Origin: Sphingobacterium sp. B16(2022)
Lineage (GTDB): Bacteria; Bacteroidota; Bacteroidia; Sphingobacteriales; Sphingobacteriaceae
NCBI RefSeq assembly: GCF_012030425.1
Contig: NZ_JAAUVN010000005.1
Location: 248,001 to 312,000, forward strand
Direction: 5' to 3'
Length of the DNA stretch: 64,000 bases
Shown in pieces: positions 39,948-49,520 of the stretch. The position numbers were made by a program, and so were the translations under genes. The notes beneath the pieces were generated by a model, which was not told where the DNA came from, did not search any database, and worked only from the letters and a program-made list of their open reading frames with translations. Within the stretch, counting starts at the first letter, position 1. Each line of letters starts with the position of its first letter.

Positions 39948-41201
39948 GTGAAGATATATTGGTTTATAGGTGTTTTTCTATTGACAGTTGGTCAATCGCG
40001 GGCACAGACGTATTCGTTACAGGCATTGAAGGATATGCTTCTGCAGAACAATGGACAACTTATTGCTCAAAAGTATCAGATAGCTGCTTCAGATGCATTG
40101 GTCGTACAGGAAAAATTATGGTCTAATCCTACTCTAAGTATTAGTGAAGTCAATCTTTGGAAAAATGGTACCTCAGAGACTTTACCTTATCTGTTTGGAA
40201 AATACGGGCAACAACAGCAAGTCGCGGTAGAATTAGAACAGCTGATTGAAACTGCCGGAAAACGTAAAAAAAGAATCAGTCTTAAATCCTTAGAAAGGAA
40301 AGATGCTTTACTTGATTATGAAGAATTACTTCGTGAATTACAATTTGAGTTAGATGAAGCATATTGGAGCTATATGGCTGTCTCCCGAAAAGAGTCGCTC
40401 GTGGATTCCATTGTAAATCTCTATCAGAATTTGGAAAATCAATATAAACGTCAATCCGACCTCAATAATATTCCTAAATCTGATTACCTCCGTATTCAAG
40501 CTGCGCTTATCAATTTTGAAAAAGATCGTGTGGAACTTTATGCCGACAAAAATAATTGGTTGACAAAGATTAAAGTTTTGACTCAGAATGAAACGATTGA
40601 AAATCTGCAAATTGAACAATCTGAGGTGCCGTTAAATTTATCTCAAAAAATACCCCTTGATATTGAGCATCAGTTATTAGATCAAAATATTGGTTATCAA
40701 AAACAAATCAACGAACGTGATAAGGCAAAGCAACAGCTTTTGATCGAAAAAGCTGAAAGAACGCCCAATCTAACATTTCAATTAAGTTATGATCGTGGTG
40801 GAAATATTATGCGTGATTTTGTAGGTGCTGGAGTTAGCATGGACTTACCTATTTGGAACCGAAATAAGGGAAATATAAAAGCCGCCGAAAGTATGGCAAA
40901 ACATGCTGAATCGCAACAAAATGTGTTACTCAGTCAATTGAAAGGACAGCTCAAAGATTTACAGTATCAAGTTGCACTATATGAAGTTACTTTATTAAAA
41001 TCAAAAAATATTGCTTCGGAAGAACGCAAAGCTATGATTGCTAACTACCAAAAACATTTACAGAAGAAACAGATCACTTTATTGGAGTTTATTGATTTTA
41101 TAGAAGCTTATCAGGAAACCGAAACGGGTATTGTTGATATGACTTTAGCTTATCAAATGGCACATGCGCAATTACAATATTTAACCGGACAAAAATTTTA
41201 G
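39948..41201 (+). CDS. TolC-family outer-membrane channel (CusC/CzcC-like)
   Basis: A 417-residue outer-membrane efflux protein forming the exit duct of a tripartite pump. A signal peptide (MKIYWFIGVFLLTVGQSRA) precedes two long helical repeats typical of the OEP family, with the segments SNPTLSISEVNLWKNG-type (about 63-85) and GAGVSMDLPIWNRNKGNIKAAE (about 290-310). It starts at GTG 39948, since no ATG gives the signal peptide. It lies between kinase and adaptor genes with a four-base gap to the latter. The operon context gives the partner. Confidence 0.9.
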   Translation: MKIYWFIGVFLLTVGQSRAQTYSLQALKDMLLQNNGQLIAQKYQIAASDALVVQEKLWSNPTLSISEVNLWKNGTSETLPYLFGKYGQQQQVAVELEQLIETAGKRKKRISLKSLERKDALLDYEELLRELQFELDEAYWSYMAVSRKESLVDSIVNLYQNLENQYKRQSDLNNIPKSDYLRIQAALINFEKDRVELYADKNNWLTKIKVLTQNETIENLQIEQSEVPLNLSQKIPLDIEHQLLDQNIGYQKQINERDKAKQQLLIEKAERTPNLTFQLSYDRGGNIMRDFVGAGVSMDLPIWNRNKGNIKAAESMAKHAESQQNVLLSQLKGQLKDLQYQVALYEVTLLKSKNIASEERKAMIANYQKHLQKKQITLLEFIDFIEAYQETETGIVDMTLAYQMAHAQLQYLTGQKF

Positions 41202-41205
41202 AAAG

Positions 41206-42315
41206 ATGACGATGAAAACCAAACTTATATATTTACCGATGGTCATTTTTATGAAATTGCTATCGGGATGCAGTGCCGATGCCACTTCAAATACAACTGA
41301 AGGTATAGCCGATACCACCAAATTCTGTCTCAGTGAACAGATGAAAAAAACAACGACCATAAGCCCGATCGCTTTATTACCCATTACGGAACAATTATCG
41401 CTTTCTGGTAAAATTGATTATAATGAAAATGATCTAGTTGCCTTTAGAAGTTTATTGGAAGGTACAGTTGAAAGTGTTGGATTTGAATTGGGAGATTATG
41501 TTAAAGCTGGCCAAATATTGGCGACGATTAAATCGACACATGTTCAGGAACTCTTTCAGGAACAGCGTAATTTACAAAATCAAATTGTAATGGCGACTAA
41601 GCAGTTGCAGACCAAAAAAGAACTGTTGCAAGACGGTATGGTAGCTGGATCGGAGGTTCTGACCAGCGAACATGAATTAGCCAGTTTAAAAATTGAATTG
41701 GATAAAGTTCAGCAGATATTAAAAATGTATCGCGCAAAAGGACAGGGATCATTTGAAATTGTAGCGCCTAAGAATGGTTATATTATTCAAAAAGCGGTAA
41801 GTATTGGACAAAGTATTTCAACAGACCAGGATCCGCTTTTTTCGATTTCTAATCTGAAGCAAGTTTGGGTGATGGTTAATATTTATGCCAACAATTTAAA
41901 ATACATCAAAGAAGGTGATGCGGTAAAGGTAAAAACCATCGCACAGCCCGATATTTTTTATGCTGGAAAAATTGATAAAATATATCATGTGTTTGATGAC
42001 AATGAGCATGTATTAAAAGCTCGTGTGGTACTGGAGAATCAAAATCTACAATTGATGCCAGGTTTAGCGGCCGATATCATTATTGATAAATCCAATGGAG
42101 GTGCACAAGCTTATGCTGTTCCTAATGGCGCCATTGTCTTTCACAACAATAAAGAATATGTCGTTATTTATAAAAATGACTGTGCTATTTCTACAAAACG
42201 TATCACGACAATTTCTTCCAATGAGCAGTATACATTTGTTCAAGAAAAATTTGATGAAGGCGAACAGATCATCAGTAAAAACGCTTTGTTATTATTTGAA
42301 CAGTTAAATCCCTAA
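41206..42315 (+). CDS. RND efflux periplasmic adaptor (CusB/CzcB-like lipoprotein)
   Basis: The 369-residue membrane-fusion protein links pump and channel. It has a lipoprotein signal (lipobox LLSGC near residue 22). Then come a lipoyl-like half (ENDLVAFRSLLEGTVESVGFELGDYVKAGQILATI, given in part), a helical hairpin (about 125-180), the second lipoyl half (GSFEIVAPKNGYIIQKAVSIGQSI) and beta-barrel domains (KQVWVMVNIYANNLKYI). It starts four bases after the channel gene and ends three bases before the pump gene. No N-terminal metal-binding Met or His cluster is visible. Confidence 0.92.
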   Translation: MTMKTKLIYLPMVIFMKLLSGCSADATSNTTEGIADTTKFCLSEQMKKTTTISPIALLPITEQLSLSGKIDYNENDLVAFRSLLEGTVESVGFELGDYVKAGQILATIKSTHVQELFQEQRNLQNQIVMATKQLQTKKELLQDGMVAGSEVLTSEHELASLKIELDKVQQILKMYRAKGQGSFEIVAPKNGYIIQKAVSIGQSISTDQDPLFSISNLKQVWVMVNIYANNLKYIKEGDAVKVKTIAQPDIFYAGKIDKIYHVFDDNEHVLKARVVLENQNLQLMPGLAADIIIDKSNGGAQAYAVPNGAIVFHNNKEYVVIYKNDCAISTKRITTISSNEQYTFVQEKFDEGEQIISKNALLLFEQLNP

Positions 42316-42318
42316 GGT

Positions 42319-45300
42319 ATGCAAAAGTTAGTTCAAAATATCGTGACCTTCTCGTTGCGAAATACAACCTTTATTCTTTTTGCAACCTTAGCATTGCTGT
42401 TTGGAGGTGTTTATGCGCTACGACATACAGCTATTGAAGCATTTCCCGACGTAACGAGTACCCGTGGCCGTATTATTACACAATGGCCTGGAAGAAGTGC
42501 AGAGGAGATGGAAAAGCTGGTTACTTTGCCTATATCAAAGGTGATGAATAGTATCCCGCATAAATCCAACATTCGTTCCATATCTTTATTTGGATTATCA
42601 GTTGTTACGGTCCAATTTGAAGACGGAGTTGATGATTTTTATGCACAGCAATATGTTTCCAACAAATTAAGCGGGGTCAATTTACCCGAAGGAGCAAGTG
42701 CTGAGATTGAACCTCCTTCGGGTGCAACTGGAGAGATTTTTAGGTATGTGATTAAAAGTGATCTTCCATTGAAAGAAGTAACCGCTATTCAGGACTGGGT
42801 AATTGAACGTGAGTTGCTTTCTGTACCTGGAGTTGCCGATGTTGTGAGTTTTGGTGGTGAAGAGAAGACTTATGAAATCAAAATTAATCCGACAGAACTC
42901 AAAAATTTCGACCTTTCTCCATTAGATGTCTATGAGGCTGTATCGAAATCAAATGTGAATGTCGGTGGTGATGTCATCGAACAGGGAAGTCAGGCTTATG
43001 TAGTACGTGGAGTAGGTCTATTGGATAAAATTGAAGATATTGGGAATATCACAATCAAATTAAACGGTTCTACGCCAATATTGATTAAAAATGTTGCTGA
43101 AGTCGTTGTTTCGCATAAACCTCGTCTGGGGCAGGTAGGATATAACGAGAACAATGATATGGTTGAAGGAATTGTGGTTATGTTGCGTGGAGAAAACCCC
43201 TCAGCTGTTATTGAAAATCTGAGAACAAAAATTACAGAACTTAATGAGCGGACATTACCTGATAATGTAAAGATTGAAACCGTTATCGACAGAACCAAAT
43301 TGGTGGACAATACGGTGAAAACAGTATCTAAAAATCTGGTCGAAGGTATTCTGTTGGTTTCACTGATTGTATTTATCTTTCTTTATAATTGGAAGTCCAC
43401 CTTTATTGTTGCTTCGGTCATTCCGCTTGCATTCCTGTTTGCTATTATCATGCTGAAAATTCAAGGACTGCCGGCCAACCTAATATCTATGGGTTCTTTA
43501 GATTTTGGTTTATTGCTTGAAGGGACGCTTGTTATTGTAGAGACTGTATTTGTAGCCATGGCTACGTTATCACACAAAGTAGGACCCGAGCGTTTTGCTA
43601 AAATGAGTAAGCTAGGGGTGATCAAGAAAAGTGCTGGTAGTGTAGCTTCTTACATCTTCTTTGCATTGATTATTCTGATTGTTGCACTACTGCCTATTTT
43701 TTCTTTTCAAAAAGTGGAAGGAAAAATGTTTACTCCTTTAGCATTTACGTTGGGTTATGCTTTACTTGGTTCTCTGATATTAAGTTTGACCTATGTTCCA
43801 GCGATGTGTAAATTGTTGTTTACCAAAAATATCGACGAGAAAGAAAATGTGATCACCCGATTTTTTCAGAAAACAATTTTCGGGATGTATGCCGTGGCAT
43901 TCCGTTATAAAAGAACAACCATAGGTCTATTTTTAGGTATTTTAGCTTTATGTCTTTTCAAATTTATGCATTATGGATCCGAATTTTTACCCAAACTCAA
44001 TGAGGGAGCGATTTACATCCGTGCAACACTGCCCAATAGTGTCAATTTGAAAGAATCTACCCGTTTGACCGCAGAAATGAAAGATTTAATGCAAAAAGAT
44101 TGCGAAGAAATCGATTTTATTTTGACGCAAACAGGTCGGCCAAATGATGGGACAGATCCGACGGGGTTCTTCAATATTGAGTTCAATGTTCAACTGAAAG
44201 ATGCCGGCGAATGGAAAAGAAAAGTATCTAAAGAAGATATTATTCAAGAAATGCGTACCAAATTGCATCATTATCCCGGTATTACATTTGGATTCAGTCA
44301 ACCGATTCAAGACAATGTCGAGGAATATGTCGCAGGTGTGAAGAGCTCTTTGGTTATCAAAATTTTTGGTGATGATCTCTATGATTTAGAAAAATATGCC
44401 AATAAAGTAGCCACATCTATTGCAAAAGTTAAGGGTATAGCCGATATCAATGTGTATAAGAATATCGGACTGCCAGAACTCAAAATACAGTTGCACGATT
44501 CCAAGATGGCAAAATATGGGATTCAGACTCGAGATGTTCAGGCTGTTATTGAAATGACGATCGGAGGACAGGCTGCGACAACTTTTTATGAAGGTGATCG
44601 ACAGTTTGATGTCATCCTTCGTTTTCAAGAAGCTTATCGTGATACCCCAACTAAAATTGGTCAAATTTTAATACCGACCAGTAACGGACAGAATATCCCA
44701 TTGCAGGAGATTGCGAGTATCAATTATCAAACGGGGCCTGCATTTATATATCGTGAAGGCAATAGCCGCTATATCGGTGTCGGATTTAGTATCGATGGCC
44801 GTGACTTGGGAAGTACGATTGCAGAAGCGAAGCAGGTAGTAGCCGCAGAAGTAAGTCTACCAAAAGAAAATCATATGGAGTGGGCAGGAGAATTTGAAAG
44901 TAAAGAGCGTGCCGCTAAACAGTTAGCTTTAGTAGTTCCTATCTCTTTAGTGCTGATTTTATTATTACTGTATGCCAATTTTGGAAATATAAAAGATACA
45001 GCCATTGCTTCTCTCACATTACCTTTTGCCTTTATTGGAGGGTTTATTTCACTATGGGCCACAGGCACCATCTTTGGGATATCAGCAGGTATCGGTTTCA
45101 TCATTTTATTTGGAGTGGCTACGATTGATGGTATTGTACTTATTGGTGTTATCAGAGATAACCTCAGACATAAAATGAAGTTGAAAGATTCCATTATACA
45201 TGGTGTCCGAAGCCGGATCAGGCCTGTTGTTATGATCGCTTTAATGGGGTCAATGGGTTTATTGCCCGCAGCTTTATCGACAGGTATGGGTTCTGAAATC

Positions 45301-45411
45301 CAGAAACCACTTGCCATTATGATCGTAGGTGGACTGCTGATTTGTCTTGTACTGTCATTTACTATTTTACCAGTTGTTTTTTATCTGGCTTATCGCAAAG
45401 AGAAGGTCTAA
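42319..45411 (+). CDS. Heavy-metal RND pump (CzcA/CusA family)
   Basis: A 1030-residue proton-driven inner-membrane transporter with twelve transmembrane segments in the usual 1+5+1+5 order. It begins with FSLRNTTFILFATLALLFGGVYALRHTAIEAFPDV (given in part), where the family start is FSLRNR. The HME signature in TM4 is SLDFGLLLEGTLVIVE (about 390-405). The usual form is DFGxxxDG, so the second acid is Glu instead of Asp here. Porter-domain blocks such as QWPGRSAEEMEKLVTLPI and PNVDGTDPTGFFNIEF are present. It closes the operon and is followed by a terminator. The metal is not predictable from sequence alone. Confidence 0.95.
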   Translation: MQKLVQNIVTFSLRNTTFILFATLALLFGGVYALRHTAIEAFPDVTSTRGRIITQWPGRSAEEMEKLVTLPISKVMNSIPHKSNIRSISLFGLSVVTVQFEDGVDDFYAQQYVSNKLSGVNLPEGASAEIEPPSGATGEIFRYVIKSDLPLKEVTAIQDWVIERELLSVPGVADVVSFGGEEKTYEIKINPTELKNFDLSPLDVYEAVSKSNVNVGGDVIEQGSQAYVVRGVGLLDKIEDIGNITIKLNGSTPILIKNVAEVVVSHKPRLGQVGYNENNDMVEGIVVMLRGENPSAVIENLRTKITELNERTLPDNVKIETVIDRTKLVDNTVKTVSKNLVEGILLVSLIVFIFLYNWKSTFIVASVIPLAFLFAIIMLKIQGLPANLISMGSLDFGLLLEGTLVIVETVFVAMATLSHKVGPERFAKMSKLGVIKKSAGSVASYIFFALIILIVALLPIFSFQKVEGKMFTPLAFTLGYALLGSLILSLTYVPAMCKLLFTKNIDEKENVITRFFQKTIFGMYAVAFRYKRTTIGLFLGILALCLFKFMHYGSEFLPKLNEGAIYIRATLPNSVNLKESTRLTAEMKDLMQKDCEEIDFILTQTGRPNDGTDPTGFFNIEFNVQLKDAGEWKRKVSKEDIIQEMRTKLHHYPGITFGFSQPIQDNVEEYVAGVKSSLVIKIFGDDLYDLEKYANKVATSIAKVKGIADINVYKNIGLPELKIQLHDSKMAKYGIQTRDVQAVIEMTIGGQAATTFYEGDRQFDVILRFQEAYRDTPTKIGQILIPTSNGQNIPLQEIASINYQTGPAFIYREGNSRYIGVGFSIDGRDLGSTIAEAKQVVAAEVSLPKENHMEWAGEFESKERAAKQLALVVPISLVLILLLLYANFGNIKDTAIASLTLPFAFIGGFISLWATGTIFGISAGIGFIILFGVATIDGIVLIGVIRDNLRHKMKLKDSIIHGVRSRIRPVVMIALMGSMGLLPAALSTGMGSEIQKPLAIMIVGGLLICLVLSFTILPVVFYLAYRKEKV

Positions 45412-45431
45412 GGGCAATTAGCTTTTTAACT

Positions 45432-45471
45432 AAAAGATCTCCAATAGTTTCGTGCTTTTGGAGATCTTTTT
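45432..45471 (+). terminator. Intrinsic terminator of the metal-efflux operon
   Basis: A perfect 13-bp stem AAAAGATCTCCAA/TTGGAGATCTTTT with a 13-base loop and T5 tail follows the pump gene by 20 bases. Confidence 0.92.
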
Positions 45472-45537
45472 ATGTAGAATAAGGTGATGCCGATCAATCT
45501 GAAGAGCTTACCTTAAAACCTATCTTTTTTCTTTCTT

Positions 45538-45870
45538 TTGGAAGAGGTTCTTCTAGTGAATGTTGACATCAAACAATTGCTATTTCCGTTTATGATTTTG
45601 TGTTTGGTCTTAGTGACATCTATTACCAAGCGCATCCATTTACCTGATATCGCCAATACCCGAGCTGAACCTGGTGAAAAACGAGAAAGGAGCATCCGGT
45701 CATTTCGACATTTTGCCTTAGGGGTAGTGGCTATCTTTTTTTATGTTGGGACAGAAGTTGCTATTGGAGCTAATAGTAATCTTCATGCTTTTGAATGGGA
45801 AGAATATAGACAACGGATACTTAACGATCTCAACAAGTACTTCGGAATAGAAGAGAACTTAGAAAGATAA
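45538..45870 (+). pseudogene. Fragment of a sugar MFS permease (FucP/GluP-like)
   Basis: This 110-codon frame lacks a proper start (TTG). It encodes two hydrophobic segments in an order known from the glucose/galactose and fucose permease family: a helix, a charged loop (AEPGEKRERSIRSFRH), then FALGVVAIFFYVGTEVAIGAN, which matches the family block with LGVxAIFxYVGxEVxIG. Full permeases have over 400 residues and twelve helices. After IGAN the sequence changes to unrelated hydrophilic residues. It lies upstream of a sugar kinase, so it may be the remnant of its transporter. Confidence 0.7.
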
Positions 45871-46045
45871 ATAATAGTAAAAGGTAGTCGCAAAGTATTG
45901 AACATAGTAGGTAAATCTTTCGACTTGATTTTTAGGGAACAGCGGATGATGATCATGAAAGCTAAAGTTGTCGTTGAAGAAAACTAAGCATTAATCTTAG
46001 AAAAATATTAAAATAGAATTTCTACCTGTGAACTCCGGATGCCCC

Positions 46046-46086
46046 CGAGGTATAATTGACACATTAAACATGTCAATAATACCTCG
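46046..46086. repeat. 16-bp inverted repeat with one mismatch
   Basis: CGAGGTATAATTGACA and its near complement TGTCAATAATACCTCG flank a nine-base loop. No T-run follows. It could be an element end, an operator left from a lost gene, or a transcript hairpin. Confidence 0.6.
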
Positions 46087-46638
46087 AGATGAAAAGGGGC
46101 GGTTTAATGCCTAAAAAATCAAAATAATAAACAAAACTATACACGATATAATCAAGCTCTGGGGATATCTCCGTAAGCTATTGAAATCTGATGGGAAAGG
46201 ATTTCTGTTGAGTAGAAAGCAGGAGGAATTACCTGAATATCCTGTAACTAAAAATGTAGTAAATAATAATATTGCAGAAGCAACTAATGTAATTTTTAGC
46301 AGTAAATGTACCTTCGGTGAAGGTTCGCTTATTGTTGGGGATAAGGTTATAGCTGACTCAGGACTGGATTACTATTTCTCTGGCTATTTATTGCTAAATA
46401 AGCAAAGAATAAGCAATAAAACAGCAGAGAATAAGCAGGCAAGGTGTAATGCAGGTCATATGCAGAAGCCTAGAATTATCAAAGAAACGGCCTATAAATG
46501 GCAACGATTCGGTAATCAAATACCAAACAAACGGTAATGGATTAGCAATAAATAAGCGGACAAAGACCATCGCAAAGAGATCAAGCAGAATAAATTCTGA
46601 TTTTTTCTTAACCAATTTAACACCAACTTCTAAGTTTC

Positions 46639-46709
46639 TTCGACTGAGCTTCGAGTCGGCATCGGTATTTCATCGGCTACAGTGCATGAAAAGTCGAAGC
46701 ACGGTCGAA
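46639..46709. repeat. Foldable repeat bounded by TTCGACTGAGCTTCGA-type ends
   Basis: TTCGACTGAGCTTCGA (46639-46654) and TCGAAGCACGGTCGAA (46694-46709) match as inverted repeats in 13 of 16 positions and enclose about 40 bases. This is the form of small intergenic palindromic repeats (REP-like) that many genomes carry in multiple copies. I find no second copy in this window. Confidence 0.55.
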
Positions 46710-47076
46710 CAAAAGTCAAGTGGAAGTATAAAAAGAGGTGAAGAAAAGGAAAAAAAAGTTAGTAGAAGTTTGCTGGATGTGGCAAAACAGCAAATCAACG
46801 CATTGTCCGGGAGGTACACGCTATATACCTGCTTTTAACCTGTTTCGGACCTTGTTTTATTTCCGGCTGTCGATGCACAAGGGAAAGGACGGTGTAGCTA
46901 CTTTGCAAGTGTTGTGCAGTTACTGGGAAACTTAGTACGAGGTTCAAGGAAGGCTAAAACAAACGCTGATCAAAATAGTCGTTTTCCGCATCATTGTCGA
47001 TCTATTTGTAAGATCTCGCTCAAGAGGGTTTGGTGTGTAGCTCAAGCGTCCGTAATGCGTATGCTAAGTACTGGTA

Positions 47077-47148
47077 AAGCATGGATAGTGCGTAAAACGG
47101 TACCCGTTTACGCACTACTAACGCACTATCAACGCTTTATCTATGCTT
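47077..47148. repeat. Imperfect inverted repeat centred on GTGCGTAAA
   Basis: Inner arms GTGCGTAAA (47089-47097) and TTTACGCAC (47107-47115) and outer arms AAGCATGGATA (47077-47087) and TATCTATGCTT (47138-47148) make a 72-base imperfect palindrome, with a further CGCACTAT copy near 47122. Likely a remnant of an intergenic repeat family. Confidence 0.5.
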
Positions 47149-47358
47149 CATCCATACTTAATCCCTACATTGAAAGCGCTTTATTTAAAATAAGAAGTTT
47201 TAAGCGATTGATTTCATTTAGTCAGGTCCTATGGCTGGTTTTGCGTTAATAATCTGTCTAATCGCTTAAAAAGCTTTTCAAATCAAATGCATGGGAGTGT
47301 AAGAGATGTTGTGAATGAGCGTTTTGGAAAGCGGTTGCTAAAATAAAGGTTTTCAGCA

Positions 47359-47860
47359 GTGTTGCTTTTATTGCAGTTGATGACTTTCGGATCGGTATCC
47401 AAACAATTCCTGAGTAAGCAGAATTATGTGTTGCAGGGAAAGGTTATTTCTGCTGTAGATAAAAAGCCGTACACGCTCTATGCGGGCGTGTTGAATCGGA
47501 TAATATGAAGACATCGACCAATAAAGATGGCATGTTCAGTATGACCGTATCCCAACGCAATGGTAAAGTGAAGTTGACTTCTGTCGGCTATAAAACCCAA
47601 GAGTTGAATTATAATTAAAGTATATTATTGCACGTGCAACTAAACCATTTGTAAGATCAGATTGAAGAGGTGGAAGTGGTGTCTGTCGGGTGCCAAAAAT
47701 ACCTAAAGAAAGAATGACAGGGAAGTTGGTTCTATATTCTTACAATCTTAAGAAGAGTGAGGCGCTGAATTTACCAGGTGATATGGGGGTGTTGCTGGTA
47801 GGAAGATTGTATAGTTTTTGTTTTCAGGTATATATACTTTTTATCGGCCCTAATATGGAT
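47359..47860 (+). pseudogene. Broken SusC-like TonB-dependent receptor N-terminus
   Basis: Reading across several stops and frameshifts gives a hydrophobic signal-like start (VLLLLQLMTFGSVS) and LQGKVISAVDKKP with TSTNKDGMFSMTVSQRNGKVKLTSVGYKTQEL, the carboxypeptidase-regulatory-like domain typical of SusC receptors. It continues with EEVEVVSVG and IPKERMTG in different frames, the SusC block EVVVVGYQxxxKERxTG. Stops at about 47508 and 47617 and a frameshift near 47690 show that it is dead. The rest of the receptor (about 900 residues) is missing. Confidence 0.75.
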
Positions 47861-48155
47861 ATTGATAAAATATAGACTCGTAAAGTACGGATTTATAAAA
47901 ATATTCCTTTAGTAGCTTTTGTAGAAGAAATGAGCCGTTTGGAAGGGTTTACGATAAAGCGATGGGATTGTGTACCCAAGAATTAGTTAGTCACGGTAGC
48001 CGTATATTATCAGAGCGCTAAAGAAGAGGTTTATAGTGCTATTAATGATTTTGGGGTGCTTTTTACGAGGAGAAAGGAATATTTAGTTTTTGCCCTGAAG
48101 ATGAGAAAAATAAGATCGCAATGATTGAAAGCAGAAAACATGATAAGCAGTTTTA
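47841..48155 (+). pseudogene. Degenerate FecR-like (DUF4974-type) C-terminal fragment
   Basis: The translation reads TRKVRIYKNIPLVAFVEEMSRLEGFTIKRWDCVPKN, a stop at about 47985, then LVTVAVYYQSAKEEVYSAINDFGVLF and, after a frameshift, FYEEKGIFSFCPEDEKNK. The pattern (IPL, FVEEMSRLEGF, then a second alpha/beta block ending in a strand) resembles the DUF4974 domain at the end of FecR-type anti-sigma factors, or a related STN domain. FecR genes usually neighbour susC, which fits the adjacent relic. Family assignment is tentative. The rest of this gap to 48536 has no supportable gene. Confidence 0.5.
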
Positions 48156-48536
48156 AACAGTTTTTAGACATGGTGATTTACAGGATTGAAATTAATGAAG
48201 TAGTCGAGAGACAAAAATGCCGAGCAACCGGTAAGGTACGGTTTAACAGTAAAGCGGAATCGACTTTCTTTATTCATTGGCTTAAATAGAGGATTCTCAA
48301 ATGGTTGGAAAAATCTGCGTGGCGGAAGCTCCGTAATAAGGGATTTGGAACGAAAAGTTCAACTTCACGATATGTATACTTCTGTGAAGGATACCACAGC
48401 ACAAAAGAGCATCCATATGATTATCAAAAGAAAAATAAAATCGACAATAGGAAATATTTTGATAAATTAGTGTATACTGAGAGTACGGGGGGATGTGAAT
48501 GAGTGGTAGCTCATTTTTTGGAAATAAGAAATTGGA

Positions 48537-49451
48537 ATGATCGATAAAAAAAATAAAATAGCCTGTTTCGGCGAAGTACTGTGGGACATATTCCCTGGAG
48601 GAGATAGAAGAGCTGGGGGAGCCCCCTTTAATGTCGCTTATCACTTGTCTAAAATGGGGGTTGAGGTCAATATGATAAGCAGCGTAGGAGATGACGAATT
48701 AGGTCGTGAATTGCTGCAGAAAATCGAAGATTGGAAAATACATTCTACTGGCATACAGGTGAATAGTGCTTATCCTACGAGCACAGTTGTTGCGACTATC
48801 GATGAACATAATGATGCACATTATGATATTGTCCGGGAGGTTGCATGGGATTATATTGAAGTGAATGCTATTAATCAAGCAATGGTTAATGAATCGGATG
48901 CATTGGTTTTTGGTACACTGGCCACTCGTAATACCCAGTCTAAGAATACATTATTTGAGTTGCTTGAAAATAGTTCTTACAATGTATTTGATATCAATCT
49001 GCGAGCGCCACACTATGATGTACATGTGATAAAAGATCTGTTGCATAAAACACAGTTAGCAAAATTTAATAAAGCCGAGTTACGTATGATGATTGACTTT
49101 ATGGGTAAGTCCTATACGACAGAAGAGGATTGTGTAAGTTTCCTACAGGACACTTTCGGGATGAACGAAGTTATTGTATCCAAAGGAAGTAAAGGAGCAC
49201 TCTATGCTGATCATCATGATTTTTATTCCATATCGACGATCCCTATTGAAGTAAAAGATACTGTTGGTAGCGGAGACTCCTTTTTGGCGGGATTTTTATC
49301 AAAAAGGTTTGAAAAAGGAAGTTCAGCAATTGAAATTATGAATCAAGCTGTTTCACTGGGAGCATTTGTTACTGCTCGAGAGGGAGCATGCCCAGATTAT
49401 TCTAAGGCAGATTTTATTGCTTTTCAAAAAGAATCAGCACATAAAGATTAG
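48537..49451 (+). CDS. PfkB-family carbohydrate kinase (fructokinase-like)
   Basis: A 304-residue ribokinase-fold sugar kinase. The first PfkB signature region is GEVLWDIFPGGDRRAGGAPFNVAYHLSKMG (residues 12-41), with GGAPFN binding sugar. The second is DTVGSGDSFLAGFL (about 240-253), where the Asp in GSGD is the catalytic base. FDINLRAPHYD and FNKAELRMM fit bacterial fructokinases. Upstream lies a broken FucP-like permease, so the natural pathway was probably uptake and phosphorylation of fructose or a related hexose, with uptake now lost or elsewhere. A hairpin follows the stop. Confidence 0.9.
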   Translation: MIDKKNKIACFGEVLWDIFPGGDRRAGGAPFNVAYHLSKMGVEVNMISSVGDDELGRELLQKIEDWKIHSTGIQVNSAYPTSTVVATIDEHNDAHYDIVREVAWDYIEVNAINQAMVNESDALVFGTLATRNTQSKNTLFELLENSSYNVFDINLRAPHYDVHVIKDLLHKTQLAKFNKAELRMMIDFMGKSYTTEEDCVSFLQDTFGMNEVIVSKGSKGALYADHHDFYSISTIPIEVKDTVGSGDSFLAGFLSKRFEKGSSAIEIMNQAVSLGAFVTAREGACPDYSKADFIAFQKESAHKD

Positions 49452-49469
49452 ATGTTAAGCTATTATTTT

Positions 49470-49514
49470 CATGCAGGCCTGTGTTTATTTGATTCATCAA
49501 TACAGACCTGCATG
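49470..49514. terminator. Bidirectional hairpin between convergent genes
   Basis: CATGCAGGCCTGT and ACAGACCTGCATG (one mismatch) form a 13-bp stem around a 19-base loop, between the kinase stop (49451) and the VOC gene stop (49521). T-rich bases flank both sides. Confidence 0.75.
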
Positions 49515-49520
49515 TTTAGT

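Larger units (their letters stand above)
45871..47358. other. Decayed non-coding stretch with inverted repeats
   Basis: About 1.5 kb contains many short open frames but none with a start, family motif and good length at the same time. It holds three inverted repeats (46046-46086, 46639-46709, 47077-47148). The frame at 46181-46537 might be part of a former gene, but I cannot identify it. I interpret the whole as degenerate DNA next to the broken permease and SusC-like genes. Confidence 0.55.

Noticed and set aside
46181..46537. A 118-codon frame in the decayed island as a real gene
   Set aside because: No start signal, family motif or neighbouring support; the surrounding DNA is degenerate.
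46881..46890. AAAGGAC on the plus strand outside the phage, the reverse complement of the late -33 element
   Set aside because: No yAnnTTTG at 20 bases and no gene behind it; a chance match.
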